Of a stretch of 64,000 bases of DNA, positions 27,619 through 38,291 are shown one piece after another. The translations under genes were made by a program, and so were the position numbers. The notes under the pieces were generated by a model. It searched no databases. It saw only the letters and a list, made by a program, of their open reading frames with translations, and was not told the origin of the DNA. How positions within the stretch are numbered: position 1 is the stretch's first letter; each line of letters starts with the position of its first letter. Origin of the DNA: Colwellia psychrerythraea (GTDB lineage: Bacteria > Pseudomonadota > Gammaproteobacteria > Enterobacterales > Alteromonadaceae). The stretch is from the NCBI RefSeq assembly GCF_000764225.1, contig NZ_JQED01000017.1, forward strand, positions 62,001 to 126,000. Reading direction: 5' to 3'.

Positions 27619-28437
27619 ATGAGCCCGACTATTGTCAGCGAATATGTAAGCAACATCGCCCTTGGTTACGTCGATAGTGTTGATAGCGAACACGCGAAAC
27701 GCCTTGCCAAAAAATGGCAGTTTAACTATTTAGGCGATGTTGCTGCTGCGAATAAACAGCCAAAACTTGAATTTCTGTTGCAATTGCATCATCACGCTCT
27801 AGAGCTATGCAAGCTGGATGAACCTAAGCTAGGTGCTATCAAAGTCGACTTTGTCGAAGGGGCAGTCGCTCATCGACGTAAATTTGGTGGTGGCCGTGGC
27901 CAAGATATTGCTAAAGCAGTCGGCTTAAAACACGGTTTTACTCCACATGTGTTAGACGCTACCGCGGGACTTGGCAGAGATGCCTTTGTCTTAGCGAGTT
28001 TAGGTTGTAAGCTCACCTTATTGGAGCGTATGCCTGTTGTGGCCGCACTGTTGGACGACGGTATAGAACGTGCCAAACTTAACCATGAGATTGCTCCCAT
28101 TGCCAATAACATGCAATTAATTCATGGCTCTTCTTTAGAAGAAATGAATTTAGCGTCAGAGCCAGATGTGGTATATCTTGACCCTATGTTTCCGCACCGA
28201 GAAAAATCTGCAGCGGTAAAAAAAGAAATGCGTATTTTCCAATCCCTCGTTGGAGAAGACCTTGATGCTGATGGCTTGCTTGAGCCTGCACTTGCGTTAG
28301 CTAAATACCGTGTTGTGGTAAAACGTCCAAGTTATGCACCACCACTGGCAGATAAAAAGCCATCAATGAGCATCAAGATGAAAAAAAATCGCTTTGATGT
28401 TTATGTTAAACAAGCCATTCCCAAGCCAACGATTTAA
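27619..28437 (+). CDS. rsmJ: 16S rRNA (guanine-1516-N2)-methyltransferase
   Basis: 272 residues. RsmJ uses S-adenosylmethionine to methylate G1516 of 16S rRNA. The SAM-binding segment is [19 protein letters not shown], the catalytic-type motif is [15 protein letters not shown], and the family block [19 protein letters not shown] precedes them. The length is near the usual 250. It is a single gene, followed by a long hairpin at 28450-28484. Confidence 0.93.
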   Translation: MSPTIVSEYVSNIALGYVDSVDSEHAKRLAKKWQFNYLGDVAAANKQPKLEFLLQLHHHALELCKLDEPKLGAIKVDFVEGAVAHRRKFGGGRGQDIAKAVGLKHGFTPHVLDATAGLGRDAFVLASLGCKLTLLERMPVVAALLDDGIERAKLNHEIAPIANNMQLIHGSSLEEMNLASEPDVVYLDPMFPHREKSAAVKKEMRIFQSLVGEDLDADGLLEPALALAKYRVVVKRPSYAPPLADKKPSMSIKMKKNRFDVYVKQAIPKPTI

Positions 28438-28449
28438 TCCATTTAGCTG

Positions 28450-28484
28450 TAGGTTACATAAATACGTCACATTTATGTAACCTA
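28450..28484. terminator. Perfect hairpin after rsmJ
   Basis: TAGGTTACATAAA (28450-28462) pairs perfectly with TTTATGTAACCTA (28472-28484) around nine bases. No T-run follows, so it may be a weak terminator or an mRNA-stabilising structure. Confidence 0.55.
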
Positions 28485-28540
28485 ACTGTCATACAAATAA
28501 ATGATCATTACCTTTATTTCATCATGAAGGTGCTTCCGCT

Positions 28541-30490
28541 ATGCGTGTTTCTAGTTTTTCTCGTTTGTCGGCTACAGCAATCAGTCTTTTTGCTGTGATC
28601 TATCTAGTAACCATGTATCACGTAGGTGAGTCTTTAAGTAAAAGCCAGGCACAATATAAGAGCTATCAAGCCCTTATCTCTTTAACAACGGTTAAGTTTA
28701 ATCGCACTATTGTTGAATATTTGCAAACGGGAGATGTGTCGCTATTAAGTCGCGCGCAAAAGCAACTCACATTAATCGTAGAACAAGCACAGCGCTTAAA
28801 TATTGATGAACTTTCCAATCAGATAGATGCTCAGGCTAAGTCTCTTGCTGATAATATCGACACTAAATTTCGTGGCATGGGAAAGCTCAGTGGTGATCCG
28901 TTGGTATTGTTACGTAATGGTGAACATGAAATGATCGCGATCAACAATGAATTAGCTAATTATGTGCAAAATACAAAAGCACTGTCGTTGAAACAGCAGT
29001 TTGATTACCTAATAAAAACACAGGCTATTGGTAAGTTACTGGCTGACTTAGTGAGCGCCAGAGAAGCTATCTTCACCCAGCAGCAGCCAAATATCCATTC
29101 GATAAGCCCATTATTAAAAGAGCTACAAAATTTAGGGCGTTTTTTAACCCGCCAACCTGCCTTAGCTATTTATGCTGACAATGATGATGTCCTCGATGAT
29201 AGTGAGGATTTACTTAGTGACAATGAAGAAAGACAAGATTTAAGCCTTGAAGCCATTAATGAATTACAGTCGTTATTCAATCGCTATCGACGGGAAGTAG
29301 AAAGCACCATTGCTCAACAGCAACAACGCCAAATAGGTTTAAAGCTATTGGCAAAACAAGTGGGGAATATTGAAAAGTCAATTATTCAAGGTGAGGTGAA
29401 TATTTCACAGCGACAAACAAAGATTAACGAGCAACTTAATGTTGTCGTTATCGGACTACTTATCTTTTTAGTGATATTCCTATTAGCGAATTACTGGTTG
29501 CAGCATAGTGTCATTCTTAAACCGTTACGCAATCTACGAGATAGTTTTATGCAATTAATGGCACAAGGTAAAGTAGATAATATTAGCAATATTGATAAAA
29601 AAACCGAGTTTGGTGAAATATCCACTAGTTTTAATCATATGGTTAATAAGTTAGCACAAGATGATAAAGATAAAGCCCTGCAATTGGATTTAGTCGCTAA
29701 AGCATTAACGACAATGGAAAGCCAAGTGCAAAGTATTTACCAGTCATCGCATACCACCAGTGAGCATGTTCAAGGGGCGAGACAAATTATGGAGGCGCTA
29801 GGCGAAGCCACTGAAACAGTGAATACTCTCTCAGGACAAGTGGTGAACAATGCTCAAGCAACGAAGAAAGCAATGGAAGTGAGTCAACATCATGTTTCAC
29901 AAGTCTTAGCGGCAAGTGAATCCACTAACTTGGCCGCGAAGGAGAGTAAAGAAGCCATTACCTCATTATTTCATTCAGTTGAATCGGTTACTTCTATCGT
30001 TGATGTGATTAGCGCTATTGCCGATCAAACGAACTTGCTGGCATTAAATGCTGCCATTGAAGCTGCAAGAGCTGGCGAACATGGCCGTGGTTTTTCTGTG
30101 GTTGCTGATGAAGTTCGCCAATTGGCAGGTAAAACACAAGCATCGCTTAAACAAATTTCCGCACGATTAAATCAACTGCAAGGTGCTAGTAATTCGATTG
30201 AAGGCATTATTAATGATATTGAAAAAGCGTCTCATAATCAGCGTGTTATTGCCGATGAATTGCAAGAGACGTCATTAGCCGTAACCGGACAAGCACAGGT
30301 CTCTGCAACGGTTGCTCAAGATACGCTTGAACAAATAACCTTACAACGCACGCACTTTATTGCCTTTGAGCAAGCGATGGCGAATGTTGATAAAGAAGTT
30401 AATGATTCACAGCAATTATCAAATGTAATTTCGGTCGATGTGAGTAATCAGGTCAATGATATTGGACTGACACTAAAAAAAGCATCTTAA
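28541..30490 (+). CDS. Methyl-accepting chemotaxis protein
   Basis: 649 residues. A first membrane helix (about 9-28) and a second (about 302-322, [19 protein letters not shown]) flank a long periplasmic region that looks all-helical and could be a DAHL-type ligand domain. A HAMP domain follows (about 325-378) and then the signalling domain, whose conserved hairpin tip is [19 protein letters not shown], followed by [19 protein letters not shown]. It reports to CheA/CheW, whose genes are not in this window. The ligand is unknown. It stands alone. Confidence 0.92.
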   Translation: MRVSSFSRLSATAISLFAVIYLVTMYHVGESLSKSQAQYKSYQALISLTTVKFNRTIVEYLQTGDVSLLSRAQKQLTLIVEQAQRLNIDELSNQIDAQAKSLADNIDTKFRGMGKLSGDPLVLLRNGEHEMIAINNELANYVQNTKALSLKQQFDYLIKTQAIGKLLADLVSAREAIFTQQQPNIHSISPLLKELQNLGRFLTRQPALAIYADNDDVLDDSEDLLSDNEERQDLSLEAINELQSLFNRYRREVESTIAQQQQRQIGLKLLAKQVGNIEKSIIQGEVNISQRQTKINEQLNVVVIGLLIFLVIFLLANYWLQHSVILKPLRNLRDSFMQLMAQGKVDNISNIDKKTEFGEISTSFNHMVNKLAQDDKDKALQLDLVAKALTTMESQVQSIYQSSHTTSEHVQGARQIMEALGEATETVNTLSGQVVNNAQATKKAMEVSQHHVSQVLAASESTNLAAKESKEAITSLFHSVESVTSIVDVISAIADQTNLLALNAAIEAARAGEHGRGFSVVADEVRQLAGKTQASLKQISARLNQLQGASNSIEGIINDIEKASHNQRVIADELQETSLAVTGQAQVSATVAQDTLEQITLQRTHFIAFEQAMANVDKEVNDSQQLSNVISVDVSNQVNDIGLTLKKAS

Positions 30491-30639
30491 TATATTAAGA
30501 CTACCTGAAACAGACATCTTCAAGTGACTGGGATATAAGTTAGTAGGTTAACTTTATTAAGCTAGGTATAATTGATTTTTACGGGGTAAGTCACAGCAAG
30601 GCTTATGTAAGTCATTAATAAACTCAAAAAGGTGTTTTC

Positions 30640-31113
30640 ATGATCCAACAGAATAGTTTAATGCCAGTAGGCGAGCTGCAAGAATTAAAAAATGGCGAAA
30701 TGATCACGCATAATACGGCAGAACTTTTTGCCGCTAAAAAAGTCGTTTTATTCGCTGTACCAGGTGCCTTCACACCAACGTGCTCTGCGGCACATCTACC
30801 AGGATATGTAGTATCGGCAGATGAATTAAAGGCGAAAGGTGTTGATGCAATAATATGTTTATCAGTCAACGATGCTTTTGTGATGAATGCTTGGGGTGAG
30901 TCACAAAATGCTGAAAATATCATGATGCTAGCCGATGGTGATGGTAGCTATACCAAAGCATTAGGTTTGAGTATGGATACGGCTTCTTTTGGCGGTGTAC
31001 GATCTCAGCGTTATGCCATGATTATTGATAATGGTGAAGTAGTTAACCTACAGATAGAGCAACCAAAATCGTTTGAAGTCAGTAAAGCTGAAGTGATTCT
31101 TGAGCAGCTTTAG
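30640..31113 (+). CDS. Peroxiredoxin (Prx5-type)
   Basis: 157 residues of the AhpC/TSA superfamily, Prx5 group. The peroxidatic cysteine is Cys48 in VPGAFTPTCSAAHLPG. It reduces hydrogen peroxide and organic peroxides using glutathione or thioredoxin. There is no glutaredoxin domain fused at the C-terminus. AAAGGTG precedes the ATG, and a strong terminator follows. The ferritin gene lies just downstream as a separate unit, a natural oxidative-stress/iron neighbourhood. Confidence 0.93.
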   Translation: MIQQNSLMPVGELQELKNGEMITHNTAELFAAKKVVLFAVPGAFTPTCSAAHLPGYVVSADELKAKGVDAIICLSVNDAFVMNAWGESQNAENIMMLADGDGSYTKALGLSMDTASFGGVRSQRYAMIIDNGEVVNLQIEQPKSFEVSKAEVILEQL

Positions 31114-31198
31114 GGCTCAACAGCGACTAACCTACTAAATTTTCTTATTTAAACAACGATTAAAAGCAAGTAGCAAAATAATACAAACAAGAATGATT

Positions 31199-31234
31199 AA
31201 CCTTATTAACCACTTGGTTAATAAGGTTTTTTTA
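31199..31234 (+). terminator. Rho-independent terminator after the peroxiredoxin gene
   Basis: AACCTTATTAACC (31199-31211) pairs perfectly with GGTTAATAAGGTT (31216-31228) across a 4-nt loop and continues into seven T residues. Confidence 0.95.
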
Positions 31235-31326
31235 TATTTGTTAAATTGAAAGGATTCGATTTATTACTTGAATAGATACTGATTAAAAGGCAAAATCCAT
31301 GCAATTAAAATCTTTAAGGCAAAATT

Positions 31327-31854
31327 ATGTTAAAAGCTGAAATGGTAGAAAAATTAAATCAACAACTTAATTTAGAGTTTTACTCTTCAAACTTATACTT
31401 ACAAATGAGTGCATGGTGTGAAGAAAAAGGTTTTGCTGGTGGTGCAGAGTTTTTACGTAAGCATGCTAATGAAGAAATTCAGCACATGAATCGATTATTT
31501 ACTTATGTCAGTGAAACGGGAGCTTTGCCTATTATTGGTGCTATTGATGCGCCGCCACATGAATTTGAAAGCTTAGGTCAGTTATTTGAACTAACATACG
31601 AGCATGAGTGTTTAATCACTGAACGTATTAATTCACTTGCTCATGAAGCCTTTACTAATCAAGATTACTCGACGTTTAACTTCTTACAATGGTATGTTGC
31701 TGAGCAACATGAAGAAGAGACATTATTTAAAGGTATTTTAGATAAGATAAATTTAGTCGGTGATGATGGTCACGCTTTATTCTTCGTTGATAAAGACTTA
31801 GCTGAATTGGCTAAAAATGGCAGCTCTAGTATCATGACAGATGCTGGCGCCTAA
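31327..31854 (+). CDS. ftnA: Non-heme ferritin
   Basis: 175 residues of the bacterial FtnA type. It oxidises Fe(II) and stores iron in a 24-subunit shell. Ferroxidase ligands are present at Glu17, Glu50, His53, Glu94, Gln127 and Glu130 ([28 protein letters not shown]). The ATG at 31327 gives the family N-terminus [13 protein letters not shown]. It is a monocistronic gene with a terminator at 31883-31930. Confidence 0.94.
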   Translation: MLKAEMVEKLNQQLNLEFYSSNLYLQMSAWCEEKGFAGGAEFLRKHANEEIQHMNRLFTYVSETGALPIIGAIDAPPHEFESLGQLFELTYEHECLITERINSLAHEAFTNQDYSTFNFLQWYVAEQHEEETLFKGILDKINLVGDDGHALFFVDKDLAELAKNGSSSIMTDAGA

Positions 31855-31882
31855 TCAGCCTCTTTAGTGAGCTTGAATAAGC

Positions 31883-31930
31883 AAATGTCCCCGTAAGAGT
31901 CGTAACACTTTTAAGGGGACATTTTTGTTT
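31883..31930 (+). terminator. Rho-independent terminator after ftnA
   Basis: AAATGTCCCC (31883-31892) pairs with GGGGACATTT (31915-31924) and runs into TTGTTT. The inner part (TAAGAGT/ACACTTTTA) adds imperfect pairing. Confidence 0.88.
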
Positions 31931-32283
31931 AAGCGCTATTATTCATAGCAGAAGAAGACGTTAAGAAGATATACCCCTGTCCTTTAACTGTTTTAATCAT
32001 GGAACGAGAAGAGATCGCTTGCAGTTTCTTTCTTAAATTGGCCATGTGGCTATTAATACTCTATATTACAATGCGCTAGCTTACGTTGAAAAATGTGCTG
32101 AGCAATAAGCTCTCTGGAAACCAAAGACCCTGCATCAGCCATAAGCAAAGCCAGTAAATTAAACTCTAATCCGGTCGTAAAAACTGATTTTCCAAAAAAC
32201 AGTACAGAACGATTTAAAAAATTTAATTCTACTTGGGCAATAACCAGTTTGTCAGGTAGTGAATGTTCTTCTGTTATTAACAT
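31929..32283 (-). pseudogene. Frameshifted OmpR/CpxR-type DNA-binding domain
   Basis: Reading from 32283, the frame encodes a start of a winged-helix output domain (VFTTGLEFNLLALLMADAGSLVSRELIAQHIF) and stops at 32053. In the next frame the domain continues directly (SINSHMANLRKKLQ, then TVKGQGYIF) down to a stop at 31929. The two halves match the C-terminal half of a CpxR-like response regulator, so one lost base explains the break. The receiver domain is absent too. It lies 5 bp after the lipoprotein gene. It is either a true remnant or a sequencing error in a truncated gene. Confidence 0.8.
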
Positions 32284-32288
32284 ACTGT

Positions 32289-33809
32289 TTAATCGGACTC
32301 TTGAGCAGATGTTTGTGTAAACATTGTTGTTTTATAACCCGTAGCTGAACGTTCACTGGTTTCAAGTATTAAAAACTGTTCTGTAGATTGTTCATTTAGA
32401 ATTAATTCAAATGAGTTCAATATGATTGAGCTACCATTATCCTCTGCAACAACGAAAACTTGATAACTGTTATTCTTTAAGAGAATTGGACTGGAGTTTT
32501 TGTAATTAATCTCACGGTAATAGCTAGCAGAGTTGATGGTTTCATCTTGTCTGACAAAGAAAACAGATACTTGAGAAAAATCATCAGATTGTATTAAGTT
32601 AACTATTTCAACTTCATGTTCGTAAATACTGGTTAGTGGACTGTTTTCAACCATTAAAGAGAATAAGTTAATGTCAATTTCATCAATGATGCCATCACCG
32701 TTTTCATCAATATTTCCGTCGTTATCCGAATCGACATACTCTTGTTCAGCATAGAAAAACAGTGTTTTATTGGTATTTTCAACTAAAGATAATAAATGAT
32801 TGCTTAATAACGGCGTATTATCCTCAATGTTGGTAAGATCTACACTGTAGTCGCCGCTTGCTAAGACGATGGCATTACTGACTTCACCATAGGGTAGAAA
32901 AGCGATGATAGGGGTATCATCAACTCCGTTAAGATGCAGCGCAAAAGCTTCTTGGTAATTACTTAACAGCTCATGATTAGCAACGGCATTATAAGCGCTA
33001 AATTGCGCCTCAGCCTCATTGTCTACATAGTTAATTACTGTGGAGTCTGACATTATATCTAACACATAGGGTGATGTACCCGCACCGGTGTTTTCTCTTA
33101 CGATCATGATGTTTTGAGAGCTATAGGCAAAAGGTATGCTACTTGAAGTGAACAGTACTTCATCACTACCTGCTTTTGTTATATAAAAAACATAGTCATC
33201 TTGGTCAAGCTTTTGATTATCGGATAGTTGTTGGTAAACATATTGGCCAATTAAAACGGCTTCATTAATGCTCTCATTGCCTTTAGAAAGGTAAAAATCA
33301 ACAGCTTGTTGGTTTGAGTGCATATTTAGCACTCTTAAATTAAACAGATCGTTGCTGCTATCATCGTCATCATCAATAACAGGAATACTGTGCACCATAA
33401 CTTGTGGAGATAAAATACTATCGCTAAGTACTATCATATGAATAGTGTCTTCAGTTAACGCAATACTATTTTTATAAATAACGGATAGATCATCGGTTGC
33501 AGAGCTGTCATCATCTTGCCAAGCTAATTGATAATAATAATCTTGGCTTGTTACGCTAATATTGCTATGAGCACTACCGTAGGAAATAGCTGAAAAGGTT
33601 TGTTCAAAATGGTCATCATCATCGTTATCTTCCGTAAGGTCTTCATCTAGAGTTAAATGAATACTGGGTGAATCTTTTGATAAATTATAAAGTTTAACGT
33701 AGCCCTCTCCGCTACCATCGTCACTAGAATCACAGCCCAGTAAGATAAATAGCAAGATGCCTGCAGCAAGACAGCTTTTTAAAGCTTGTAGGGTTTTAAG
33801 TGTCATCAT
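32289..33809 (-). CDS. DUF4397-like lipoprotein, aspartate-rich
   Basis: 506 residues with a lipoprotein signal (ILLFILLGC, modified Cys26). The body contains repeated segments of the DUF4397 kind (YVKLYNLSKDSPSIHL and LRVLNMHSNQQAVDFYL) and many Asp-rich stretches, including a calcium-loop-like DSDNDGNIDENGDGIIDE. It is predicted to sit in the outer membrane or periplasm; function unknown. The Asp-rich loops may bind calcium. The response-regulator remnant follows immediately downstream. Confidence 0.75.
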   Translation of the reverse strand: MMTLKTLQALKSCLAAGILLFILLGCDSSDDGSGEGYVKLYNLSKDSPSIHLTLDEDLTEDNDDDDHFEQTFSAISYGSAHSNISVTSQDYYYQLAWQDDDSSATDDLSVIYKNSIALTEDTIHMIVLSDSILSPQVMVHSIPVIDDDDDSSNDLFNLRVLNMHSNQQAVDFYLSKGNESINEAVLIGQYVYQQLSDNQKLDQDDYVFYITKAGSDEVLFTSSSIPFAYSSQNIMIVRENTGAGTSPYVLDIMSDSTVINYVDNEAEAQFSAYNAVANHELLSNYQEAFALHLNGVDDTPIIAFLPYGEVSNAIVLASGDYSVDLTNIEDNTPLLSNHLLSLVENTNKTLFFYAEQEYVDSDNDGNIDENGDGIIDEIDINLFSLMVENSPLTSIYEHEVEIVNLIQSDDFSQVSVFFVRQDETINSASYYREINYKNSSPILLKNNSYQVFVVAEDNGSSIILNSFELILNEQSTEQFLILETSERSATGYKTTMFTQTSAQESD

Positions 33810-34098
33810 CTGTTTTCCATAATATAAAGTTGCAACAATTTGTTGGCGAATGTTATGCAGCTGTAGATAGCCACTTTAGGGAAGAGTTCCTAGCTTTACA
33901 CAATCTTTACTTTTCTTTATTTTAGGATGAACATTACGAGGCACTTACGCGCTTTATCAGTAATAAAGTCTTTTCATCAAGCTTTTTGTATACGCATTAT
34001 TTGCATAACGATTATAATAGGGCCGAAATGTTATAGCCTACTTCTAATTGGCTGCCCAATAAGCTTTCTTATTCGGTTATTTACTTTAAGGTATTATA

Positions 34099-35283
34099 GT
34101 GATCACAACAGACGTATTAGTAATTGGTGCCGGCGCGGCAGGCTTAATGTGTGCAGCACAAGCAGGTTATCGAGGTAAAAGCGTTGTGGTGGTTGATATG
34201 GGCAAAAAGCCTGCTCGTAAAATACTAATCAGTGGTGGCGGTCGCTGTAATTTTACCAATGAAAATACCAGCCCAGAAAACTATCTTTGTCAAAACCCAC
34301 ACTTTGCCAAATCAGCATTAAGTCGTTATAGCGCGCAAGACTTTATTGATTTAGTGGACCGTCATGGTTTGCAATATCATCATAAAACACTAGGGCAATT
34401 ATTTTGTGATAACAGCGCTCAAGACCTCGTTGATATTTTGATGACCGAATGCGATTGGGCAGGGGTAACACTCGAGCTGCGCAGCGAAGTGTTGTCGGTC
34501 ACCAAAATTGATGATGGTTACAGCGTGATAACAAATGCCAAAAGTTATCAATGTAAATCATTAGTTGTCGCCTCTGGCGGTTTAACTATGCCTAAATTAG
34601 GTGCAACAGCTATCGGTTATAAAATTGCCGAACAATTTAATTTAAATGTACTAGAAACTCTAGCAGCATTGGTACCATTCACCTTGCATGATCATGACAA
34701 ACAGCGCTTTGATGGTTTGTCAGGGATCAGTTTATTAACTGAAGTGACAAGTGAAACTGGCACGCGTTTTAAAGAGAATATTTTATTTACTCACCGTGGT
34801 TTATCAGGACCGGCGATATTACAGATATCGTCTTTTTGGCGAGCAGGGCAGGCCGTTACTATTAACCTGTTACCGGAACATGATCTTAGTGAAACCTTAG
34901 GTCAGTGGCAACGTGAGCAAGGGCAGAAATCGGTAAAAAACCTGCTAGCAACTTTGTTACCTAAACGTTTTGTTGAGGTATTAGTTAAAGATGGGGTAAT
35001 CGCTGATAAGCCAATAAAACAACTCAATCACCAGGATATTGCTGTATTAAGTGACTATTTACATGCCTGGCAGATAAAGCCAAATGGTACTGAAGGTTAC
35101 CGCACAGCAGAGGTGACCTTAGGTGGTGTTGATACCGATGAACTTTCTTCAAAAACTTTTGAAAGTAAAAAGCAACAAGGATTGTTTTTTATCGGTGAAG
35201 TGATTGATGTTACGGGTTGGTTAGGGGGCTATAACTTCCAGTTTTGCTGGGCTAGTGGCTATGCTTGTGGTCAAGCGGTTTAA
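34099..35283 (+). CDS. HI0933-like FAD-dependent oxidoreductase
   Basis: 394 residues of the HI0933/YhiN flavoprotein family. The FAD-binding motif is VIGAGAAGLMCAAQAGYRG, followed by KKPARKILISGGGRCNFTNE, and a C-terminal FAD block EVIDVTGWLGGYNFQFCWASG. The start is GTG at 34099. The physiological reaction of this conserved family is not settled. It is a single gene with no evident partners. Confidence 0.9.
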   Translation: MITTDVLVIGAGAAGLMCAAQAGYRGKSVVVVDMGKKPARKILISGGGRCNFTNENTSPENYLCQNPHFAKSALSRYSAQDFIDLVDRHGLQYHHKTLGQLFCDNSAQDLVDILMTECDWAGVTLELRSEVLSVTKIDDGYSVITNAKSYQCKSLVVASGGLTMPKLGATAIGYKIAEQFNLNVLETLAALVPFTLHDHDKQRFDGLSGISLLTEVTSETGTRFKENILFTHRGLSGPAILQISSFWRAGQAVTINLLPEHDLSETLGQWQREQGQKSVKNLLATLLPKRFVEVLVKDGVIADKPIKQLNHQDIAVLSDYLHAWQIKPNGTEGYRTAEVTLGGVDTDELSSKTFESKKQQGLFFIGEVIDVTGWLGGYNFQFCWASGYACGQAV

Positions 35284-35502
35284 CTTTATTTACGATGACG
35301 AATCAATTCATCTTGCAGTAATTGCTTTGTCTAAATCGGTTAAGTGCTCTTTGTAGCTGACAAGATAAAGAGTTTTACCTATTGTCCTTGCTTTTGAAAA
35401 GTTGAATTTGATTTTCAATTTGTCCGACAGCTTGATGGCTTAAGGCCATTTAGATGTATAATAATTAACACCCTAATAGCTTTACCTGATTTTCTAATTA
35501 AT

Positions 35503-36066
35503 ATGAACCGAATTTTTATTGATTTTCTACAGCAAAACGGATTTCTTCCGGAGCGAGCTAGACTACTCAGTCAAAAATCAGAGTTTTTAAACTTGCCGGC
35601 TAAAATAATATTAGCCCATCAAGGTGATTCAGTTGAGCACTTATATTTTATAATCGAAGGTTTGTGCCATGCCTATTATCTGACTTCTGATGGAAAGAAG
35701 TTTAGTAAAGAATTTTTTTGGTCTAAAGACTGTATAGTTAATTTCGAAAGCTTAATAGGAAAGTCATCAGCACCTTATTCGATTGAAACTTTAGCACCTT
35801 GTCAGTTAATTAAGATGCCCATCAACGAACTTCAGCAATGGCGAGAGCAATGCCATCCTTTTTACTTAAAGCTACTTGAAAACCAGTTATTACATAAAGA
35901 AAATAAAGAGCGTTTCATGCTATTAAATAGCCCAGAAGAGCGGTATATCTTATTTTCTGAAAGATTTCCTGATTTACACTCGCGTATATCGGACTATCAA
36001 ATTGCTTCGTATATTGGAATAACTCCAATCAGTTTAAGTCGAATAAAAAAACGTTTAGGATCTTAA
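35503..36066 (+). CDS. Crp/Fnr-family transcriptional regulator
   Basis: 187 residues. The N-terminal two-thirds form a cyclic-nucleotide-binding-type beta-barrel (about 25-125, GDSVEHLYFIIEGLCHAYYL), and the C-terminus has a short helix-turn-helix (YQIASYIGITPISLSRIKKRL). No cysteine cluster for an iron-sulfur centre is visible, so it is not Fnr itself. It precedes an ElaA-like acetyltransferase and an EamA transporter on the same strand and may control them. Confidence 0.85.
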   Translation: MNRIFIDFLQQNGFLPERARLLSQKSEFLNLPAKIILAHQGDSVEHLYFIIEGLCHAYYLTSDGKKFSKEFFWSKDCIVNFESLIGKSSAPYSIETLAPCQLIKMPINELQQWREQCHPFYLKLLENQLLHKENKERFMLLNSPEERYILFSERFPDLHSRISDYQIASYIGITPISLSRIKKRLGS

Positions 36067-36139
36067 CAAAGGTTAACGGCATACAAACTTATTCAGGCTA
36101 AAGTTACAGCATAATTCTCTTTTAATGGTGTTGCTAATA

Positions 36140-36595
36140 ATGAACTGGATGTGCCTTAACTTTTCCGAATTGAGTACCGAACAACTCTACGATATTTTAA
36201 AACTTAGAGTTGATGTCTTCGTAGTCGAACAAACTTGCCCATACCCCGAACTGGATAATAAAGACCGAGCAGAAGGCGTATTTCATCTACTTGGGTACCA
36301 GCAGGGCAAGTTACTTGCCTATTCACGTTTACTTAGTCCAGGCATATCTTATAAAAATGTGAGCTTTGGTCGAGTTGTTATTGATAAACAGGGGCGTGGC
36401 TTAGGATTAGGTCAAGCATTAATATCTAAAGCTTTAGAACACTGTCAGCAGTTATGGCCGAATCAGGATATTGATATCGGAGCACAAGAATATTTACTGA
36501 GATTTTATGGAAAATATGACTTTAAAGCTATCTCTGAAACATATTTAGAAGATGATATTCCCCATATTGATATGCGACTTAGCAAGTTATGCTGA
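36140..36595 (+). CDS. ElaA-family GNAT acetyltransferase
   Basis: About 151 residues. The N-terminus MNWMCLNFSELSTEQLYDIL, then LRVDVFVVEQTCPYPELD, follows ElaA. An acetyl-CoA-binding loop, VVIDKQGRGLGLGQALISKA, marks a GNAT fold. The frame opens five codons earlier at 36125, but the ATG at 36140 matches family length. The acceptor is unknown. Its end overlaps the next gene by 7 bp. Confidence 0.82.
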   Translation: MNWMCLNFSELSTEQLYDILKLRVDVFVVEQTCPYPELDNKDRAEGVFHLLGYQQGKLLAYSRLLSPGISYKNVSFGRVVIDKQGRGLGLGQALISKALEHCQQLWPNQDIDIGAQEYLLRFYGKYDFKAISETYLEDDIPHIDMRLSKLC

Positions 36596-37449
36596 AACAG
36601 TTAACAGCGGTTAAAATCGGTATTGTGTTATTGATTTTGGGCAATTTGTCCGCTTCTTTATCCGATGTTGCCGTAAAGCTGTTAAACGGGGGGATTTCTC
36701 CGTTTCAATATATGTTTATTCGTCAATTAATTTGTGTTTTATTGTTACTGCCTTTCTGGCTTAAAGCCTCAGTAAAAGAACGACAACTAGGAAGTATAAA
36801 GGTCACGCTGGTTAGAGCTCACTTGATGTTAGCGGGAAGTGGTTTTTTGATGATAGCACTTACGTATTTGCCTCTAACAACAGCCAATGCGGTGTTTTAC
36901 ACGGCACCACTTATCATGTTGCCACTTTCTGTCTGCTTGTTGAACGAAAAAGCGCCTGTTAGTAAAATTATTGCCTCTATGATTGGTTTTATTGGTGTTT
37001 TAGTCATTTTACGGCCATCGCAATTTCATTGGGCAGCTATATTTGCGCTGGCTTGTGCTATTACACTGGCACTTTATAACGTGCTAGTAAAAAAATTACC
37101 TCCGGGTCAGCCAGTCACTATTACCCTTTTTTGGACAAGTTTCATATCCTTACCGCTTGCAGGCATACTTGCCGTATTATTTTGGCAACCATTGTCTTTA
37201 TTTGAGTTAATATTAATTGCTAGCAGTGCTTTATTTACGATGGGATATCATGCCAGTGCTATATCTGCCTATAAGCAGGCTGTTACATCACACATCGCTT
37301 TGGCTGAGTATTCAGGGCTTATTTTTGTCACCTTTTTTGGGGTGATCTGGTTTAATGAATCACCTGACGGGCTTACGCTGCTTGGTATTTTGTTAATAAC
37401 ATTACCTATGGCTCCTCTTCGTCTAAGAAAAAACACCAAGTTAGTTTAG
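36589..37449 (+). CDS. EamA/DMT-family transporter
   Basis: 286 residues with about ten membrane helices in two EamA halves (about 10-140 and 145-280), typical of drug/metabolite transporters. Segments such as LTYLPLTTANAVFYTAPLIM and YHASAISAYKQAVTSHIAL are family-like. It probably exports a metabolite, but the substrate cannot be read from the sequence. It overlaps the acetyltransferase gene by 7 bp, so the two are co-translated. Confidence 0.88.
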   Translation: MLKQLTAVKIGIVLLILGNLSASLSDVAVKLLNGGISPFQYMFIRQLICVLLLLPFWLKASVKERQLGSIKVTLVRAHLMLAGSGFLMIALTYLPLTTANAVFYTAPLIMLPLSVCLLNEKAPVSKIIASMIGFIGVLVILRPSQFHWAAIFALACAITLALYNVLVKKLPPGQPVTITLFWTSFISLPLAGILAVLFWQPLSLFELILIASSALFTMGYHASAISAYKQAVTSHIALAEYSGLIFVTFFGVIWFNESPDGLTLLGILLITLPMAPLRLRKNTKLV

Positions 37450-37526
37450 GGAGATAATTTTAAGGCTAACTCCCTAATTTTTAGTTCGATAGCACCTGTT
37501 ATGACTTTATAATGATATTAAGTGAG

Positions 37527-38168
37527 TTAAAAAAATAACCTACTCGCTATCACAAGCGCTACATTGACAAATAATATCCCCGTCATTAAGTTAATTATGG
37601 GTGTGGCGTTTCTCACTTTCTGTTGAACGTTAGGTTTTGACAAAATCAAAGCAATAAACACAAACCAGAGCAAAGACAGTGATAAGAAAATTACTGCAAT
37701 AGCAACCTTGGTTGAAGTCGTTTCTTCTGGTGAAATTATTACTGAAATCAAGGTAATAAAGAAAACCATTGCTTTAGGGTTTAATAAATTAGTATAGAAG
37801 CCCTGCATAAACCCTTGTTTTACACTTACGTCATGGCTTGAATTTTCTGATAATGTACCTCTATATTTATCACGCCAATGTTTTAGTGCGGATTTTATTG
37901 CCCCAACTCCTATCCATGCTAAATAACCACTACCCAATAGTTGCACAATAAAAAATAATGTTTGCGAACTTTCAATAACTAAACTAACCCCCGTTAAACT
38001 CAAGACCGTATGCACAAGAATAGAAAAGGCTATGCCGCATGCCGCTGCAATAGCAACTTGTCGCGATTCTTGGCTTGCTAATTTTACCACGAGAGCAAAG
38101 TCGGGCCCTGGGCTTGCCAAAGCGACTGTGTGCATCAATGCGGATGTTATTAATAATTCAATATTCAT
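37527..38168 (-). CDS. LysE/RhtB-family amino-acid exporter
   Basis: 213 residues with six membrane segments. The N-terminal ALASPGPDFALVVKLASQESR and the central GFYTNLLNPKAMVFFITLIS are the signatures of the LysE/RhtB superfamily, which exports amino acids such as homoserine, threonine or lysine. An AraC-type regulator gene lies 123 bp upstream on the same strand and likely controls it. Confidence 0.9.
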   Translation of the reverse strand: MNIELLITSALMHTVALASPGPDFALVVKLASQESRQVAIAAACGIAFSILVHTVLSLTGVSLVIESSQTLFFIVQLLGSGYLAWIGVGAIKSALKHWRDKYRGTLSENSSHDVSVKQGFMQGFYTNLLNPKAMVFFITLISVIISPEETTSTKVAIAVIFLSLSLLWFVFIALILSKPNVQQKVRNATPIINLMTGILFVNVALVIASRLFF

Positions 38169-38291
38169 TGGTTTTACTCTGCTGCAATGAGCAAAGAAGC
38201 TCGCTCATTAGATGATTACATAGCTAACACAATGACTTAGTCACACAAGTACAGATAGGAAAAAATTGCAGAGTGAGTAACAAATGAAAAA

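Noticed and set aside
31200..31300. Fur box before ftnA
   Set aside because: No 19-bp match convincing enough to the Fur consensus could be found by eye.
33927..34178. Open frame overlapping the start of the flavoprotein gene
   Set aside because: Out of frame with a clear FAD-binding N-terminus; low-complexity translation.
35284..35502. Possible gene fragment on the minus strand after the flavoprotein gene
   Set aside because: Short readable peptides are broken by stops in every frame and resemble no family I know.
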